Positions 7,601-19,012 of a DNA stretch of 64,000 bases are shown here, piece by piece. The notes beneath the pieces were generated by a model that had not been told where the DNA came from, did not search any database, and saw only the letters and a list, made by a program, of their open reading frames with translations. The translations under genes were made by a program, and so were the position numbers. The stretch is from Blastopirellula retiformator (GTDB lineage: Bacteria > Planctomycetota > Planctomycetia > Pirellulales > Pirellulaceae): positions 267,729 to 331,728 of the forward strand of contig NZ_SJPF01000002.1 of NCBI RefSeq assembly GCF_007859755.1, given 5' to 3'. The first letter of the stretch is position 1. Every line of letters begins with the position of its first letter.

Positions 7601-8308
7601 ATGATCGATCAGATTTTTGCGATTACCAAGAAACTGGACATCCCTAATCCAAAGGTGATCGAACGCGTAGAGTCGTTGTTTCACGCCGATCTTCCGCAAC
7701 TTCGGCAGTATTGGAAACGACTTGGGGTTGGCACGCTTTCCGTTGCAATGCGAGTCTATTCGCCAGAACGAATCGAAGGAGAATTGGAGGAGTTTCGGCG
7801 GCGTTGGAAAGAGTATTTCCTCTGGGGTGGCGTGGGCTCGGCGGTCGAGCCAGGCTTTGAGGCGGACGCCATCATCATCGCCGATTCGCTGGATGGCGAC
7901 GAAGTGATTCAGTTGCCGGATGGGCTTTATCTGTTGCCACGTCATCGCGATGTTGCGGTGCGGATTGGCGATGATCTGGTCGACGCGATTCGGTATATCT
8001 GCTCTAGCGGCCAGATTTATACAGACATCCAGTTCTTCTGGTTTGAGTCGTGGGTCGATCGGTTGAGCCGCGAATTCTTGGCTGACCAACTCGATTTCGC
8101 GACCGCCCGCGACTTTGTGAATGCGTTGCCGGCCGCCTACTACCAAGAGGAACCCGAGGATAACTACGTCTCGGCCCTGTTGCCGGATATCGAGGGATCG
8201 CTGACATTTATTGGCGCTCAGGCGATCCTCCATTCCGATCGATACGCCGACGTCGCGGAATACGTCGCCGCTCTGAAAGAGTTGGGATGTCGGCCGGCAT
8301 CTTCGTAG
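7601..8308 (+). CDS. SUKH (SMI1/KNR4)-like protein
   Basis: A 235-residue soluble protein. The central part (ADAIIIADSLDGDEVIQLPD, then GLYLLPRHRDVAVRIGDDLVDAIRYI) follows the pattern of SMI1/KNR4 superfamily proteins, in which an acidic strand-turn segment is followed by a C-terminal helical cap. SUKH proteins in bacteria are often immunity proteins of polymorphic toxin systems. No toxin gene is visible nearby, so that role is not supported here. The start ATG has GAGAGA about 10 bases upstream. Assignment is from pattern only. Confidence 0.5.
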   Translation: MIDQIFAITKKLDIPNPKVIERVESLFHADLPQLRQYWKRLGVGTLSVAMRVYSPERIEGELEEFRRRWKEYFLWGGVGSAVEPGFEADAIIIADSLDGDEVIQLPDGLYLLPRHRDVAVRIGDDLVDAIRYICSSGQIYTDIQFFWFESWVDRLSREFLADQLDFATARDFVNALPAAYYQEEPEDNYVSALLPDIEGSLTFIGAQAILHSDRYADVAEYVAALKELGCRPASS

Positions 8309-8609
8309 CGAACCATCTCGAAGTGTGGAACCTTCCTCCAGTCGTGGAGATGCTCGGCGCAACCGTCACAGTCGTTATCCTTGCTGCGAAACAATGCTGC
8401 CGGCGCTCGGCTTTCCGCAGATGCCCCTGCGAAACTCAAGAAAAAAAGGCCGGAAAAACATTGATCGGGCATACTTCCCTCAGAGCGATCGATGGCCAAT
8501 GTCAGGTGCGGACTCTTTGAGCCGCGACAATGGCCTTTCGATCGCCTTTCTTCGTCGGCTGGAGGTTGTAGTCCTGTCGACAAACGCTTATCGAGTTTGA
8601 GGGGCAACT
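8309..8609. other. Intergenic, probable promoter region
   Basis: About 300 bp between the SUKH-like gene and the first gene of the signalling operon. I see no gene, repeat or strong hairpin in it. The promoter for the downstream six-gene operon most likely lies here, but I cannot point to convincing -35/-10 boxes. Confidence 0.4.
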
Positions 8610-9127
8610 GTGCGCGGCATCGTGTTTTGCGAATTTCTGGATTGGGTCGAAGACCGCTACGGTCTGACCATGGTCGATCGGATCATTCTGCGATCCGAGC
8701 TTGCCACCGGAGGCGCCTATACGTCGATCGGCGACTACGATCACGACGAACTACGTCAACTGGTCGCTCAGCTTAGCTCCGCCACGCAGACGACCGAGTC
8801 TGAGTTGCTGCACTGTTTGGGAGCGCGGTTGTTCGCTCGTTCTTTTGAGTTTTTTCCGCGCTACTTCGGCAGCGATCATTCCGCGTTTGACGTGCTGTCG
8901 AACGTCGACGAACGGATTCGAGTAGAGATCCGCACGCTCTATCCGGATGCGGATGTGCTGAAGTTCGAATGGGGTCATGAAGCTTCCCAGCAGTGGAGCT
9001 TCGCCTATCGATCTTCGCTCGCCTGCGCCGACCTGGTGGAGGGAATGCTCACCGCCAGCGTAGAGCGATTCCGCGATCAGATCGAACTGGAACGAGAAGA
9101 ACTCGAGATAGAACACGAACCCGCCGT

Positions 9128-10507
<1,380 letters not shown>

Positions 10508-10519
10508 CGGAACTAACTA

Positions 10520-11737
10520 ATGCGGGTAATCGTCGCTGATGACAGCACGCTAGTGCGCACGATGCTTCAGGAAACGCTGGACAAAGCGGGCTATGAAGTG
10601 ATCGCGTACGACAATGGTTCGGACGCCCTCGAGGCGATCTCCAACGGCGAATCGCGGTTAGCGATCCTCGATTGGATGATGCCGGGCTACAGCGGGCTCG
10701 AAATCTGTCAGCAGCTGCGCGACAACCGGGCGTCGCAGTGGGTCTATGCGATCCTGTTGACCGCCAAAGATCATCCCGATGATATCCTGCGGGCTTTTGA
10801 AGCGGGCGCCAGCGACTACGTGAGCAAACCGTTTCGAGAAGCGGAGCTGCTAGCCCGCATTGCGGTTGGCGCCCGGATGATCAAGCTGCAAACCGAGCTG
10901 GCCCAAGCGCAACGCCTGGAGTCGGTCGGCCAACTGGCGGCGGGCATCGCGCACGAGATCAACACGCCGACCCAATACGTCGGCGACAACACCATCTTTT
11001 TGAAAGATGCGTTCAAAGACCTCAACGATACGCTCACCCAATGCGACGAACTGCTGAAGGCGGCTCGCAGCGGCAGCTTGACCCCAGCGCTGATGGAAAA
11101 CGTCGAGCAAGCCTGGAACAACGCCGACATCCCTTATCTTCGCGACGAGATTCCGGAAGCGATCGAACAAACCTTAAAAGGGGTGGAGCAAGTCAGCAAG
11201 ATTGTCCGGGCGATGAAGGACTTCTCGCATCCGGGCGGCGGCGCCAAGACGATGGTCAACCTGCAAGAAGCCATCGAAACGACGATCGCCGTCGCCCGGA
11301 ATGAATGGAAGTACGTCGCCGATATCGTCACCCAGTTTGACGAGAACCTGCAGGAGGTCTCCTGTTTTCCCGGCGAACTGAATCAAGCGCTGCTGAACCT
11401 GATCGTCAACTCGACGCATGCGATCGGCGACAAGATCGGCGACTCGGCCGAGCAGCAGGGGACAATCACCGTGGGGACGCGGCTGCTGGACGGTTGGGCG
11501 GAGATCTTCGTGCAGGATACCGGCGCCGGCATTCCGGAGTCGTGTCGGGCTAAGATCTTTGATCCGTTCTTTACGACCAAACCGGTCGGCAAAGGGACCG
11601 GACAAGGCCTGGCGATCACCTATTCGGCCATCGTCGACAAGCATGGGGGCGTGCTCGACTTCAAATCGAAAGAGGGGGAAGGAACCACATTTTTTATCCG
11701 CTTGCCAGTTAGCGAACCCTGTGGAGCGACTCTATGA
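10520..11737 (+). CDS. Hybrid response regulator-histidine kinase
   Basis: A 405-residue protein with an N-terminal receiver domain ([14 protein letters not shown]; phosphoacceptor Asp51 in [11 protein letters not shown]; lysine in VSKPF) and a C-terminal HisKA/HATPase kinase (His145 in [11 protein letters not shown] box [18 protein letters not shown] and GTGQGLAI). The kinase half is clearly paralogous to the preceding gene (both have GIAHEINTP followed by QYV and a long helical insertion). It begins 12 bp after that gene and overlaps the next by ATGA. Receiver-first order suggests it is itself controlled by phosphorylation, so it can relay signals in a phosphorelay. Confidence 0.9.
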   Translation: MRVIVADDSTLVRTMLQETLDKAGYEVIAYDNGSDALEAISNGESRLAILDWMMPGYSGLEICQQLRDNRASQWVYAILLTAKDHPDDILRAFEAGASDYVSKPFREAELLARIAVGARMIKLQTELAQAQRLESVGQLAAGIAHEINTPTQYVGDNTIFLKDAFKDLNDTLTQCDELLKAARSGSLTPALMENVEQAWNNADIPYLRDEIPEAIEQTLKGVEQVSKIVRAMKDFSHPGGGAKTMVNLQEAIETTIAVARNEWKYVADIVTQFDENLQEVSCFPGELNQALLNLIVNSTHAIGDKIGDSAEQQGTITVGTRLLDGWAEIFVQDTGAGIPESCRAKIFDPFFTTKPVGKGTGQGLAITYSAIVDKHGGVLDFKSKEGEGTTFFIRLPVSEPCGATL

Positions 11738-12975
11738 AGAATCGAATTTTATTCGTCGATGATGAGGTCAACGTCCTGAACGCTTATCGTCGTTGGCTGC
11801 GCCGGTACGAAGATGAATGGGACGCCCACTACTATAGCTGTCCAGTCGAGGCGTGGAGCGCGCTTCAACGCGAACCGTTTGACGCGATCGTGTCCGACGT
11901 CTGCATGCCGCAGATGACCGGCTTTGATCTGCTGGGCCGGATCAAAGAGTGCGATCAGACGCGGGAAGTCGCGGTGATTTTCGTCACCGGTTCGCTGGAA
12001 AACGAGTTCACGCAGCGTGCGCTCGATCAAGAAGCGGCCGACTTGATCAACAAGCCGATCGACTTTCATCACCTCCGCGCCCGGATTCGCAATGTGCTGC
12101 GGCAAAAACGGGAGAACCTGCTCAGCACGCGGCGGATTCAAAAGCTGGAGCAAATGGTGCTGGACCAATCGGCCGAACTGGCCGCGTCGCGATTGGACGT
12201 CATTTGGCGGCTGGGCAAAGCGGCCGAAATGCGCGATGAGGAAATGGGCCGGCACGTGATCCGCGTCGGCGCCTACGCTCGTACGATCGCGGCGACCATG
12301 GGACTGGATCAAAAGTTTGTCGACGACCTGTTTCTAGCCGCTCCGCTGCATGACGTCGGCAAGATTGGAGTTCCCGACTATATCTTGCTGAAGCCGGGCA
12401 AGTTGAACAAAGAGGAATGGGAGATGATGAAACGCCACTGCGAGCTTGGGGTGGCGATCTTGAATGACGCGTCGAAGTTCCTCACGTTCGCCCGCCGTTT
12501 TTCGTACCATCCGACGTCCGAGTTGATCGGCTTTCGCGATGATCCGCTGCTGGAGATGGCGGCCGACATCGCGCACTACCATCACGAACGGTGGGATGGC
12601 GGCGGCTATCCATGCGGATTGGCGGGCGCCGCGATCCCGCTGTCGGCGCGCATCACCGCGATCGCGGATGTGTTCGACGCGCTGCGCAACACGCGCCCCT
12701 ACAAGCCGGCGTACGACATCGTGCAGTCGCTGGAGATTTTGAAACAGGGCGCCGGCACGCACTTTGACCCCGACGTCTACGAGGCGTTTATCTGCTCGCT
12801 GGACGAGATCCTGACGCTCGAAGCGGAACTTGCGGATACGCCGGCCAGCCGCGACGCCCCGCCCGATATCGGGTTCCCTTCCTTCCCCCACCTCAATTCG
12901 CAAAGCGCCCAGAACGTCGCAGCGTTCTCCAACGCGCAAGGAGAGTCGCATGACGAAGATCTTATTTGTGGATGA
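11734..12975 (+). CDS. REC-HD-GYP cyclic-di-GMP phosphodiesterase
   Basis: A 413-residue response regulator. The receiver domain holds FVDDEVNV and phosphoacceptor Asp55 (VSDVCMPQMTG). A helical linker leads to an HD-GYP domain with HDVGKIGVPD (His206-Asp207) and HHERWDGGGYP, so both the metal-binding HD and the GYP signature are present. HD-GYP proteins hydrolyse cyclic di-GMP, so this is the likely enzymatic output of the operon. It overlaps the gene before it by 4 bp and the one after by 26 bp. The last 60 residues are low-complexity and probably not part of the catalytic fold. Confidence 0.9.
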   Translation: MKNRILFVDDEVNVLNAYRRWLRRYEDEWDAHYYSCPVEAWSALQREPFDAIVSDVCMPQMTGFDLLGRIKECDQTREVAVIFVTGSLENEFTQRALDQEAADLINKPIDFHHLRARIRNVLRQKRENLLSTRRIQKLEQMVLDQSAELAASRLDVIWRLGKAAEMRDEEMGRHVIRVGAYARTIAATMGLDQKFVDDLFLAAPLHDVGKIGVPDYILLKPGKLNKEEWEMMKRHCELGVAILNDASKFLTFARRFSYHPTSELIGFRDDPLLEMAADIAHYHHERWDGGGYPCGLAGAAIPLSARITAIADVFDALRNTRPYKPAYDIVQSLEILKQGAGTHFDPDVYEAFICSLDEILTLEAELADTPASRDAPPDIGFPSFPHLNSQSAQNVAAFSNAQGESHDEDLICG

Positions 12976-14146
12976 CCAAGGCAACGTCCTTTCAGCGCTG
13001 CGACGAATGCTGCATGGATTCCGCAAGGAATGGGACATGCAGTTCGCCCAGGGTGGACAAGAGGCGATCGAGCTGCTGGAGGAGTTTACGTTTGACGTGG
13101 TCGTGACCGACATGCGGATGCCATCGATCGATGGCGCCGAACTGCTGCGCCGCGTTCGCCAGCGCTGGCCGGCGATCGTGCGGATCGTGCTATCGGGGCA
13201 GTCCGAGCTGGAGCGGATTTATCGCGCGGTCGGTCCGACCCACGTCTACCTGTCGAAACCTTGCGACGCCGAGCGGATCACCGACGTCGTTTCGCAGTCG
13301 TGCGACTTGCGCGAACGTCTACCCAACTCGACCATCAAGCAGTTGATCTCGCAATTGGATCGCGCCCCCTGCCAGGTGAGTGCGCTGGCGGCGCTGGAGA
13401 AGGAACTTCGCGACGAAGCCCCCTCGATTGATCGGGTGGGAGAGATCATCGCGTCCGACATTGGGATGACCGCCAAGATTTTGCAGTTGGTTAGCTCTTC
13501 CTTTTTTGGACAACCGAAGCGGGTCGCCTCGCCCGAGCAGGCCGTGTCGCTGCTGGGCGTCGAACTGCTGCGGGAACTGGTGTTGAGCGTCGGCATCTTC
13601 GAAGCGAGCGACTTTGGCGACATCGACGGCTTTTCGGTCCAGAGCGTGACCGAGCACTCCAATCGGGTCGCCGAATTCGCCAAGCACATCGCCGAGATCG
13701 AAGGACAACCGCGCCAGGTGGCGTGCGATTCGTGGTTCGCCGGCAAGCTGCACTTGATCGGCAAGTTGATGCTGGCCCATTGTCTGCCCGCCCAATATCG
13801 GCACGCGGTGCAGATGACCAAAGACCGGGGCATCACGCTGTGGCAGGCCGAAATGGAAACCTTTGGCGCCAGTCACGCCGAAGTTGGCAGTTACTTGTTG
13901 AGCTTGTGGGGCGCGCCGCGACCGATTTGCGAAGCGGTCTACCTATACCGCACGCCGGGACGGACCGAGCGGATTTTGGAGGACTTCCGGCCAATTACCG
14001 CCGTGCTGGCGGCCAACCTGTTGACCCGCACCGAGGATCGCTGGCGAAGACTGGATGATCAGGTGTTTTACGCCTCCGAAACGATTCTCGATCCCCAGTT
14101 TCTGACGCAAATGGCTCACTGGCACGCCGCCACGCAGGCGATGTAA
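12950..14146 (+). CDS. REC-HDOD response regulator
   Basis: A 398-residue protein: receiver domain (ILFVDDQGNVLSAL; Asp54 in VVTDMRMPSIDG; lysine in YLSKPC) followed by an HDOD domain (EIIASDIGMTAKILQLVSSS, then FFGQP and AVSLLGVELLRELV). HDOD domains resemble HD phosphohydrolases but lack catalytic residues and act as signalling scaffolds. The start was chosen for the AAGGAGAG ribosome-binding site at 12938-12945. The open frame extends upstream, but only inside the preceding gene. It lies between the HD-GYP protein and its degenerate paralogue. Confidence 0.88.
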   Translation: MTKILFVDDQGNVLSALRRMLHGFRKEWDMQFAQGGQEAIELLEEFTFDVVVTDMRMPSIDGAELLRRVRQRWPAIVRIVLSGQSELERIYRAVGPTHVYLSKPCDAERITDVVSQSCDLRERLPNSTIKQLISQLDRAPCQVSALAALEKELRDEAPSIDRVGEIIASDIGMTAKILQLVSSSFFGQPKRVASPEQAVSLLGVELLRELVLSVGIFEASDFGDIDGFSVQSVTEHSNRVAEFAKHIAEIEGQPRQVACDSWFAGKLHLIGKLMLAHCLPAQYRHAVQMTKDRGITLWQAEMETFGASHAEVGSYLLSLWGAPRPICEAVYLYRTPGRTERILEDFRPITAVLAANLLTRTEDRWRRLDDQVFYASETILDPQFLTQMAHWHAATQAM

Positions 14147-14162
14147 CGAGAGGTAAGCAAAG

Positions 14163-15368
14163 ATGACGAATCGCATTCTCTTGGTCGATGACGAACCGAA
14201 TATTTTAAGCGGCTACCGCCGCCATTTGCGGAAGAATTTTGAGGTCGAAGTTGCCGAAGGGGGCAAACGTGCCTTGGAGATTCTGGACGCCGAAGGTCCG
14301 TTTGCGGTGGTCGTTTCCGACATGCAAATGCCGGACGTTTCCGGCTTGACCGTGTTGACGCACGCCGCCGACAAATACCCCGACACCACGCGAATCATGC
14401 TGACCGGCAACGCCGACCAGGAAACGGCGGTGACCGCGGTTAACCAAGGCCGGATCTTTCGCTTCCTGAACAAGCCATGCCAGCCCGATGCGCTGGCCGC
14501 GGCGATCAACGTCGGCCTGCGGCACTACGAATTGATCAAAGCGGAACAAGCGTTGCTGACGAAAACGTTGGCCGGCAGCGTCAGCTTGTTGACCGAAGTG
14601 TTGTCGATGGTCAATCCGGTCGCGTTCGGTCGCACCAGTCACATCCGCCGGACTGTCAGCGGCATCTGCGGGCAACTGAAGCTGCAAAACGCATGGGAAA
14701 TCGACGTCGCCGCGATGCTGTCGCAAGTCGGCTTTGTGACGATTCCGGAGGCGGTTTTGCAGCGCTACTACAACGGATCTTCACTGACGCCGGAAGAGAC
14801 CGCGTCGATTGAAGATCACCCGCGCGTCGGCAAAACGCTAATCGCCAAGATTCCGCGGCTAAAGGGAGTTGCCGAGATCATCGGCGCTCAGCGATTGCGG
14901 TATGACGGTAAGGACGCGCCGAAGTCCGGCGGCGCTGTCGGCGATGACATTCCGACCGGCGCCCGGATCTTGAAGTTGGTGACCGACTTTGATGCGCTGA
15001 CCGCGCAAGGGATCGGCGCCCCTGATGCGATCTCGCAGCTTACGGCGCGGGCCGGCGCTTACGATACGTCGCTATTACCGCTGTTGATGAAAGCGGTTGA
15101 CGCATGCTACGTCACCCGCCTGGTGAAGCTGATCGACCTGAACGATTCGATGGTGTTCGAAGAGGCGGTCGAAACGACGTCCGGGCAAGTTCTGGTCGCC
15201 AGCGGTCAGCAGGTTTCGCCGTCGATTCGCGAGCGGCTGCTCAGCTTCGCCAAGTCGGCGCAAGGGGTGAAGCAGCCGATCAAAGTTCGTTGCCCGGTTG
15301 AGAATGCTCCGAAAGAAGCGGCCGCAGCAACGCCAGCCACGGCGACGACGCCCGCGGGAGCGAACTAA
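14163..15368 (+). CDS. REC protein with degenerate HD-GYP domain
   Basis: A 401-residue response regulator. The receiver is intact (LVDDEPNILSGY; Asp53 in VVSDMQMPDVSG; NKPC). The C-terminal region aligns with HD-GYP domains, but the catalytic HD is replaced (AAMLSQVGFVTIPEAVL, where active proteins have HDIGKIGIP). The GYP motif is also gone (AQRLRYDGKDAPKSGG in its place). It is probably a non-enzymatic partner or regulator of the active HD-GYP at 11734-12975. The C-terminal 20 residues are Ala/Thr/Pro-rich. It is the last intact gene of the operon; a decayed transporter gene begins immediately after its stop. Confidence 0.82.
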   Translation: MTNRILLVDDEPNILSGYRRHLRKNFEVEVAEGGKRALEILDAEGPFAVVVSDMQMPDVSGLTVLTHAADKYPDTTRIMLTGNADQETAVTAVNQGRIFRFLNKPCQPDALAAAINVGLRHYELIKAEQALLTKTLAGSVSLLTEVLSMVNPVAFGRTSHIRRTVSGICGQLKLQNAWEIDVAAMLSQVGFVTIPEAVLQRYYNGSSLTPEETASIEDHPRVGKTLIAKIPRLKGVAEIIGAQRLRYDGKDAPKSGGAVGDDIPTGARILKLVTDFDALTAQGIGAPDAISQLTARAGAYDTSLLPLLMKAVDACYVTRLVKLIDLNDSMVFEEAVETTSGQVLVASGQQVSPSIRERLLSFAKSAQGVKQPIKVRCPVENAPKEAAAATPATATTPAGAN

Positions 15369-15370
15369 GC

Positions 15371-16689
15371 CGCCGCCATCGGAGCCGCGTCGTCGCCTCC
15401 GACTTCTTTCAAACGTTGATCATCATCGGCAGTTCGATCTTGTTGATGGCCATCGTGTTGGTCGATTTTGGCGGACCGACGCAGTTGTTTGCGGCGCTGG
15501 AGCAATCGGCCGGACCCGAGGCGGCCAGCGTCTTTCCGCCGATGGGGCACGAGGTGCTTGGCTTTGTGGCGATCGCCGCCTGGACGATGGGAACCGCGAT
15601 TGGCTATGGCGGCGACGCGGCTCCGATGGCCGGGGCGATGGAAGGACAGCGGATATTATCGTATAAAAACGAACGAGAGTCGGCCAAGATGTACGTCTCG
15701 ACGATGGTGGTGCTGTTTCTGCTGCTGGCGACGTTGACCTTGCCCGGCTTGGCCGCGATGGTTCACTGGCCCGAGGTGGGAACCGAAGCGCAAAAGGAAC
15801 TAGCCTACGGAATGCTGTTGGCCAAGTATTTGCCGCCAGGCTTGTTGGGGTTGGCGCTAAGCGCTGTGTTGGCGTCGATTATGAGTACGGTCAGCTCCAA
15901 CATGAACTTTGGCGCCCAGGTGTTGGTCAATGACGTTTATCAGCGCTCGTTGGTCAAACAGGCGTCGACGAAACACTACCTGCTGATGGGGCGGATCTTT
16001 TCGGCCGGGATTTTGATCTTGGGTGTGGTGGTCGCGGTCGCGGCGACCAATGTGATTCAGACTCGATCTTCATGCTGGGTCTATCTTCCGCCGAGTTGAC
16101 CGCCAACTGGGCGCAATGGTGGTGGTGGCGATTTAACGGTTGGGCGCGGCTGACAGCTTCGCTGGGAGGCCCGTTGATTTTTGTGGTCAACAAGCTGTTT
16201 CTGTTCCCTAACCCTTGGTTTTCGTTTCCGTACCTGTTCGACTTTGGCCCGCACAACGACTACCTGTTGATTTTCGTCTCGATGGGGATGACGCTGATCG
16301 CCTGGGTGACGGTTGCGCTGTTGACCAAGCCGGAGCCGATGCCGCAGCTGATCGACTTCTACCGTCGCGCTCGCCCGTACGGCTTTTGGGGGCCGGTCGC
16401 CGAGGCGGCGGGAGAGCCGCGACCGCCCAAGGGACGGATCGCCGTTGGCTTTGTCGTTGCACCGTTTGGTACGGTGATGGCCTCGGCGGGGATTCTGGCC
16501 CTATCGCTGCTCTATCTCGGGCGATGGAGTGAAGCGACGATTGCGGTGGTGACGATGGTACTCGCGGGGGCCGTTTTTTACGTTGGGTTCAGCAAGCTGC
16601 TGCCATCAGCCGGCGAGTCGAGTCCGGAACCGCCGCAAGAGGATTTGTCGGAAACGGAGCTTTCCGAAAGTTCGTTGGTTGAAACCTGA
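15371..16689 (+). pseudogene. Sodium:solute symporter remnant
   Basis: Decayed member of the SSS family. Codons immediately after the previous stop already encode mid-protein sequence (SRVVASDFFQTLIIIGSS), so the N-terminal part is missing with no usable start. The frame runs through several membrane helices to 16063 and then shifts. The continuation is in another frame from about 16068 (DSIFMLGLSSAELTANW, then WWWRFNGWARLTAS). The predicted length of the two pieces is about 430 residues against 500-600 for intact members. Both the truncation and the frameshift argue for loss of function. Confidence 0.8.
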
Positions 16690-16771
16690 TCGGCGGACCG
16701 GTTCAATAGGGGAAACGGCCGCATCGCTCGTTTCTTGGTTTACCCCTTCGCTACGCTGCTGTTAGGAAAAG

Positions 16772-17497
16772 ATGTCTGTTGATTTTAGTCGTCCAAAGCG
16801 GGTCCGTTTAAGCGATATCGCCGAGCGAGTCGGCGTCTCGCGCCGCGCCGTATCGGCCGTCTTGCTGGGTACCGGCGGAGGTCGGGTCGGCGTCGGCGAT
16901 CAGAAGGCGAGCGAGATTCGCAGCGTCGCCGAGGCGATGGGTTATCAACCCAAGCTGGCGGCGCGGCAATTGGTCGGCAAGCGATCGCATACATACGGTT
17001 TGCTGGTCGCGTCGGCGGGAGATCCGCTCCGCTCGTTTTTGATTCAGCATCTGGACGAAGAAGCGGTCGCCCATGGCAATCGCACCTTGATCGGCAACAC
17101 GGTTGTGGCGCCTGACCGCTTTGAGAAGACGGTCCAGCTGTTTACCAATAGCGGCGTCGACGGCGTGCTGTGCGCCGTTCATAAGTGGTTGCCTGGCGAT
17201 CGAGAGGCGCTGCTGAAGCAACACCCCTGCACCATCTTCTACGAAGATCCAGGGATCGACGGCGCCGCGTTTGTAGCGACCGATCGGGTGAGCGCTGCCC
17301 GGCAAGCGACTCATTACTTGCTGGAGTCCGGACGCCAACGGATAGGACTGGCGCTGACGGCCATCGACCTGGCGCACCAAAAAGCGGCGCAGGCGATGGT
17401 TTCGTTGCTCGAACAGATGATCAGCGGCGCGGAGCTTTCGCCCGAGCAGCGCCAAGTGCGGGTGGAGCCGTAGTTGATTGTGCGCGAATCGGCGTAA
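16772..17497 (+). pseudogene. LacI-family regulator remnant
   Basis: Begins like an intact LacI regulator, with helix-turn-helix (VRLSDIAERVGVSRRAVSAV) and the start of the sugar-binding domain (YGLLVASAGD). Two lesions are visible. First, the sequence jumps from mid-domain (IGLALTAIDLAHQ) straight into the C-terminal region (KAAQAMVSLLEQM), missing about 80-100 residues. Second, a TAG at 17471-17473 interrupts the family's terminal signature, which resumes in the same frame as LIVRESA before a TAA at 17497. Intact members are about 340 residues. Confidence 0.8.
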
Positions 17498-17608
17498 GGG
17501 CGCATCACGTTTCCGCCGCTTAAACCCGCTCGAGTGGCGGAATTCCTGAATTTTCACCCAGTGGACGTTCGTCTTACGGGCGCCGGTTATGTCGAAATGG
17601 CCGCCTAG
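17498..17608 (+). pseudogene. Short coding scrap of unknown origin
   Basis: Thirty-six codons in the same frame as the LacI remnant (ITFPPLKPARVAEFLNFHPV, then DVRLTGAGYVEMAA) that read like the C-terminus of an enzyme. The adjacent degradation suggests deletion joined the tail of a lost gene here. Family unknown. Confidence 0.3.
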
Positions 17609-17654
17609 GGTGGCGACTTTCTCGACACGCTATCACGCGATTCGCGTTTCTTAG

Positions 17655-17803
17655 CTGCCTGTTGAAAAATGCCATCGTGGCATTTTCCAACCTCGCCAGG
17701 CTCAGAGCGTAGCTCTTCGCGGCTCGCAAAATAACGACTTACGTCGCTATTTTGGGATCGCATCCGTGCGATCACGCAGTCCGTCGAGAAAATCAACGGA
17801 CTG
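17655..17803 (+). mobile_element. 149-bp hairpin MITE, copy A
   Basis: Member of a six-copy family (others at 21582, 35972, 41865, 46164 and 49800). Ends are CTGCCTGTTGA and TCAACGGACTG (8 of 11 positions match when one is inverted). It is flanked by TTAG on both sides (17651-17654 and 17804-17807), a 4-bp target duplication. Internally it is a row of hairpins: AATGCCA/TGGCATT, GAGC/GCTC, CAAAATA/TATTTTG, GATCGCA/TGCGATC and CAGTCCGT/ACGGACTG. It has no coding capacity. Confidence 0.85.
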
Positions 17804-17932
17804 TTAGGCCGATCTTGCCGGGAATCAACGATGGTATGACGTTTGCAAGTTGGTAGAGACTCGCCTTGTACGCCGCGAATCTGCGGAGGCGAGTTCCTCA
17901 CAACTACGCGCCATGGATGGGCCGGAGATCGC

Positions 17933-19012
17933 ATGACTGGAAAAACTTCGCCGTACGTCGTCTTGTTCGTTTGTTTGTTTTATGGGACCGGAATCTCAGC
18001 GGTCTCTCTTGAAAGTGAAGTTTGGGCGGACCAACCGCCGGCGGAGAACCCGGCTCGTACCGATATCGAAACGAAAAAGACGATTGATCGTGGTCTGACG
18101 TGGCTGGTATCGACCATTCACAAAGATGGAACGGTGGGGCCTGACGTTTACCACGAGTCAAACTTGGCTTGTACAGCGATGGTTGGTTTGGCCTTGATGA
18201 CCGAAGGAAGCACGGCTTACGGGGGACGGTATTCGAAAGAAAGTCGCCGCGTCTTGGGTGGCGTACTTGATCTGGTGGAACGTCGCAAGTTGGACGGGGG
18301 CGAGTCGAAGGCCGAGACGCTTGTGCAGCACAAGATCGGAGCGAACGCCGATGTGTTTCTGGCGACGCTCTATTTGAGCGAGGTCTATTATGAGGCGCCG
18401 GGATACGAAAAGGATATCGAAGAAGCGCTGAACCGTTTGATTCGGCACATTTGTCAAAGCCAACGCGCCGACGGCATGTGGGGAGACGAAAGTTGGGCGC
18501 CGATCCTGGGAACCGTCCTCGGTTGGGAAAGTCTGCGCTCGGCCCATTCGGCCGGTTTCAAAATCAACGCGTCCTCCCGTTTGGTCGCTGAGGCCCTGAT
18601 CAAACGTCTCCGCGACAAGTCGAAAGACAAAGGGGGTTGGATGCACACCTTCTACAAAAACGCTTCGTCGCTACGCGTCTTGTACTCGATGGACTATCGG
18701 GACGATCCGCTGTTTGCGCAGAGCGTCGAGGACTTGCTGGCGCTGACGAAGGAGCGTTCGCCGACGTTTGAATTGGCTGGGGGCGAAGAGTTCCTGTCGT
18801 ATTACCTGGTGACGCAGTGCATGCTGAAGGAGCCCGACAACGCTGAGTGGGCCCAGTGGCATCCCCATGTTCGGAAGGCGCTGATCCGACTGCAAAACGG
18901 CGACGGAAGCTGGACGGGACATCATTGCATTAGGGACCGGACGTTCTGCACTGCGGCGGCGCTGATGACCCTGTTGTCGACCAACTACCATCTCTCGGTC
19001 AGCGATTTATGA
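17933..19012 (+). CDS. Secreted prenyltransferase/squalene-oxidase-fold protein
   Basis: A 359-residue protein with a Sec signal peptide (hydrophobic VVLFVCLFYGTGISAV near residues 8-24). The body consists of alpha-alpha repeats of the terpene-cyclase toroid type, with QW-like motifs such as IRHICQSQRADGMWGDESW and RLQNGDGSWTGHH. The ATG has GGAG 8 bases upstream. It overlaps the next gene, a second toroid protein, by ATGA, so the two are co-translated. Proteins of this fold in planctomycetes are usually of unknown function. Without the DxDD cyclase motif visible, I would not assign squalene cyclase activity. Confidence 0.7.
   Translation: MTGKTSPYVVLFVCLFYGTGISAVSLESEVWADQPPAENPARTDIETKKTIDRGLTWLVSTIHKDGTVGPDVYHESNLACTAMVGLALMTEGSTAYGGRYSKESRRVLGGVLDLVERRKLDGGESKAETLVQHKIGANADVFLATLYLSEVYYEAPGYEKDIEEALNRLIRHICQSQRADGMWGDESWAPILGTVLGWESLRSAHSAGFKINASSRLVAEALIKRLRDKSKDKGGWMHTFYKNASSLRVLYSMDYRDDPLFAQSVEDLLALTKERSPTFELAGGEEFLSYYLVTQCMLKEPDNAEWAQWHPHVRKALIRLQNGDGSWTGHHCIRDRTFCTAAALMTLLSTNYHLSVSDL

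Noticed and set aside
7601-8308. Toxin-immunity pair based on the SUKH-like protein
   Set aside because: No toxin-like gene is next to it; the upstream neighbours are transposons and the downstream ones are signalling genes.
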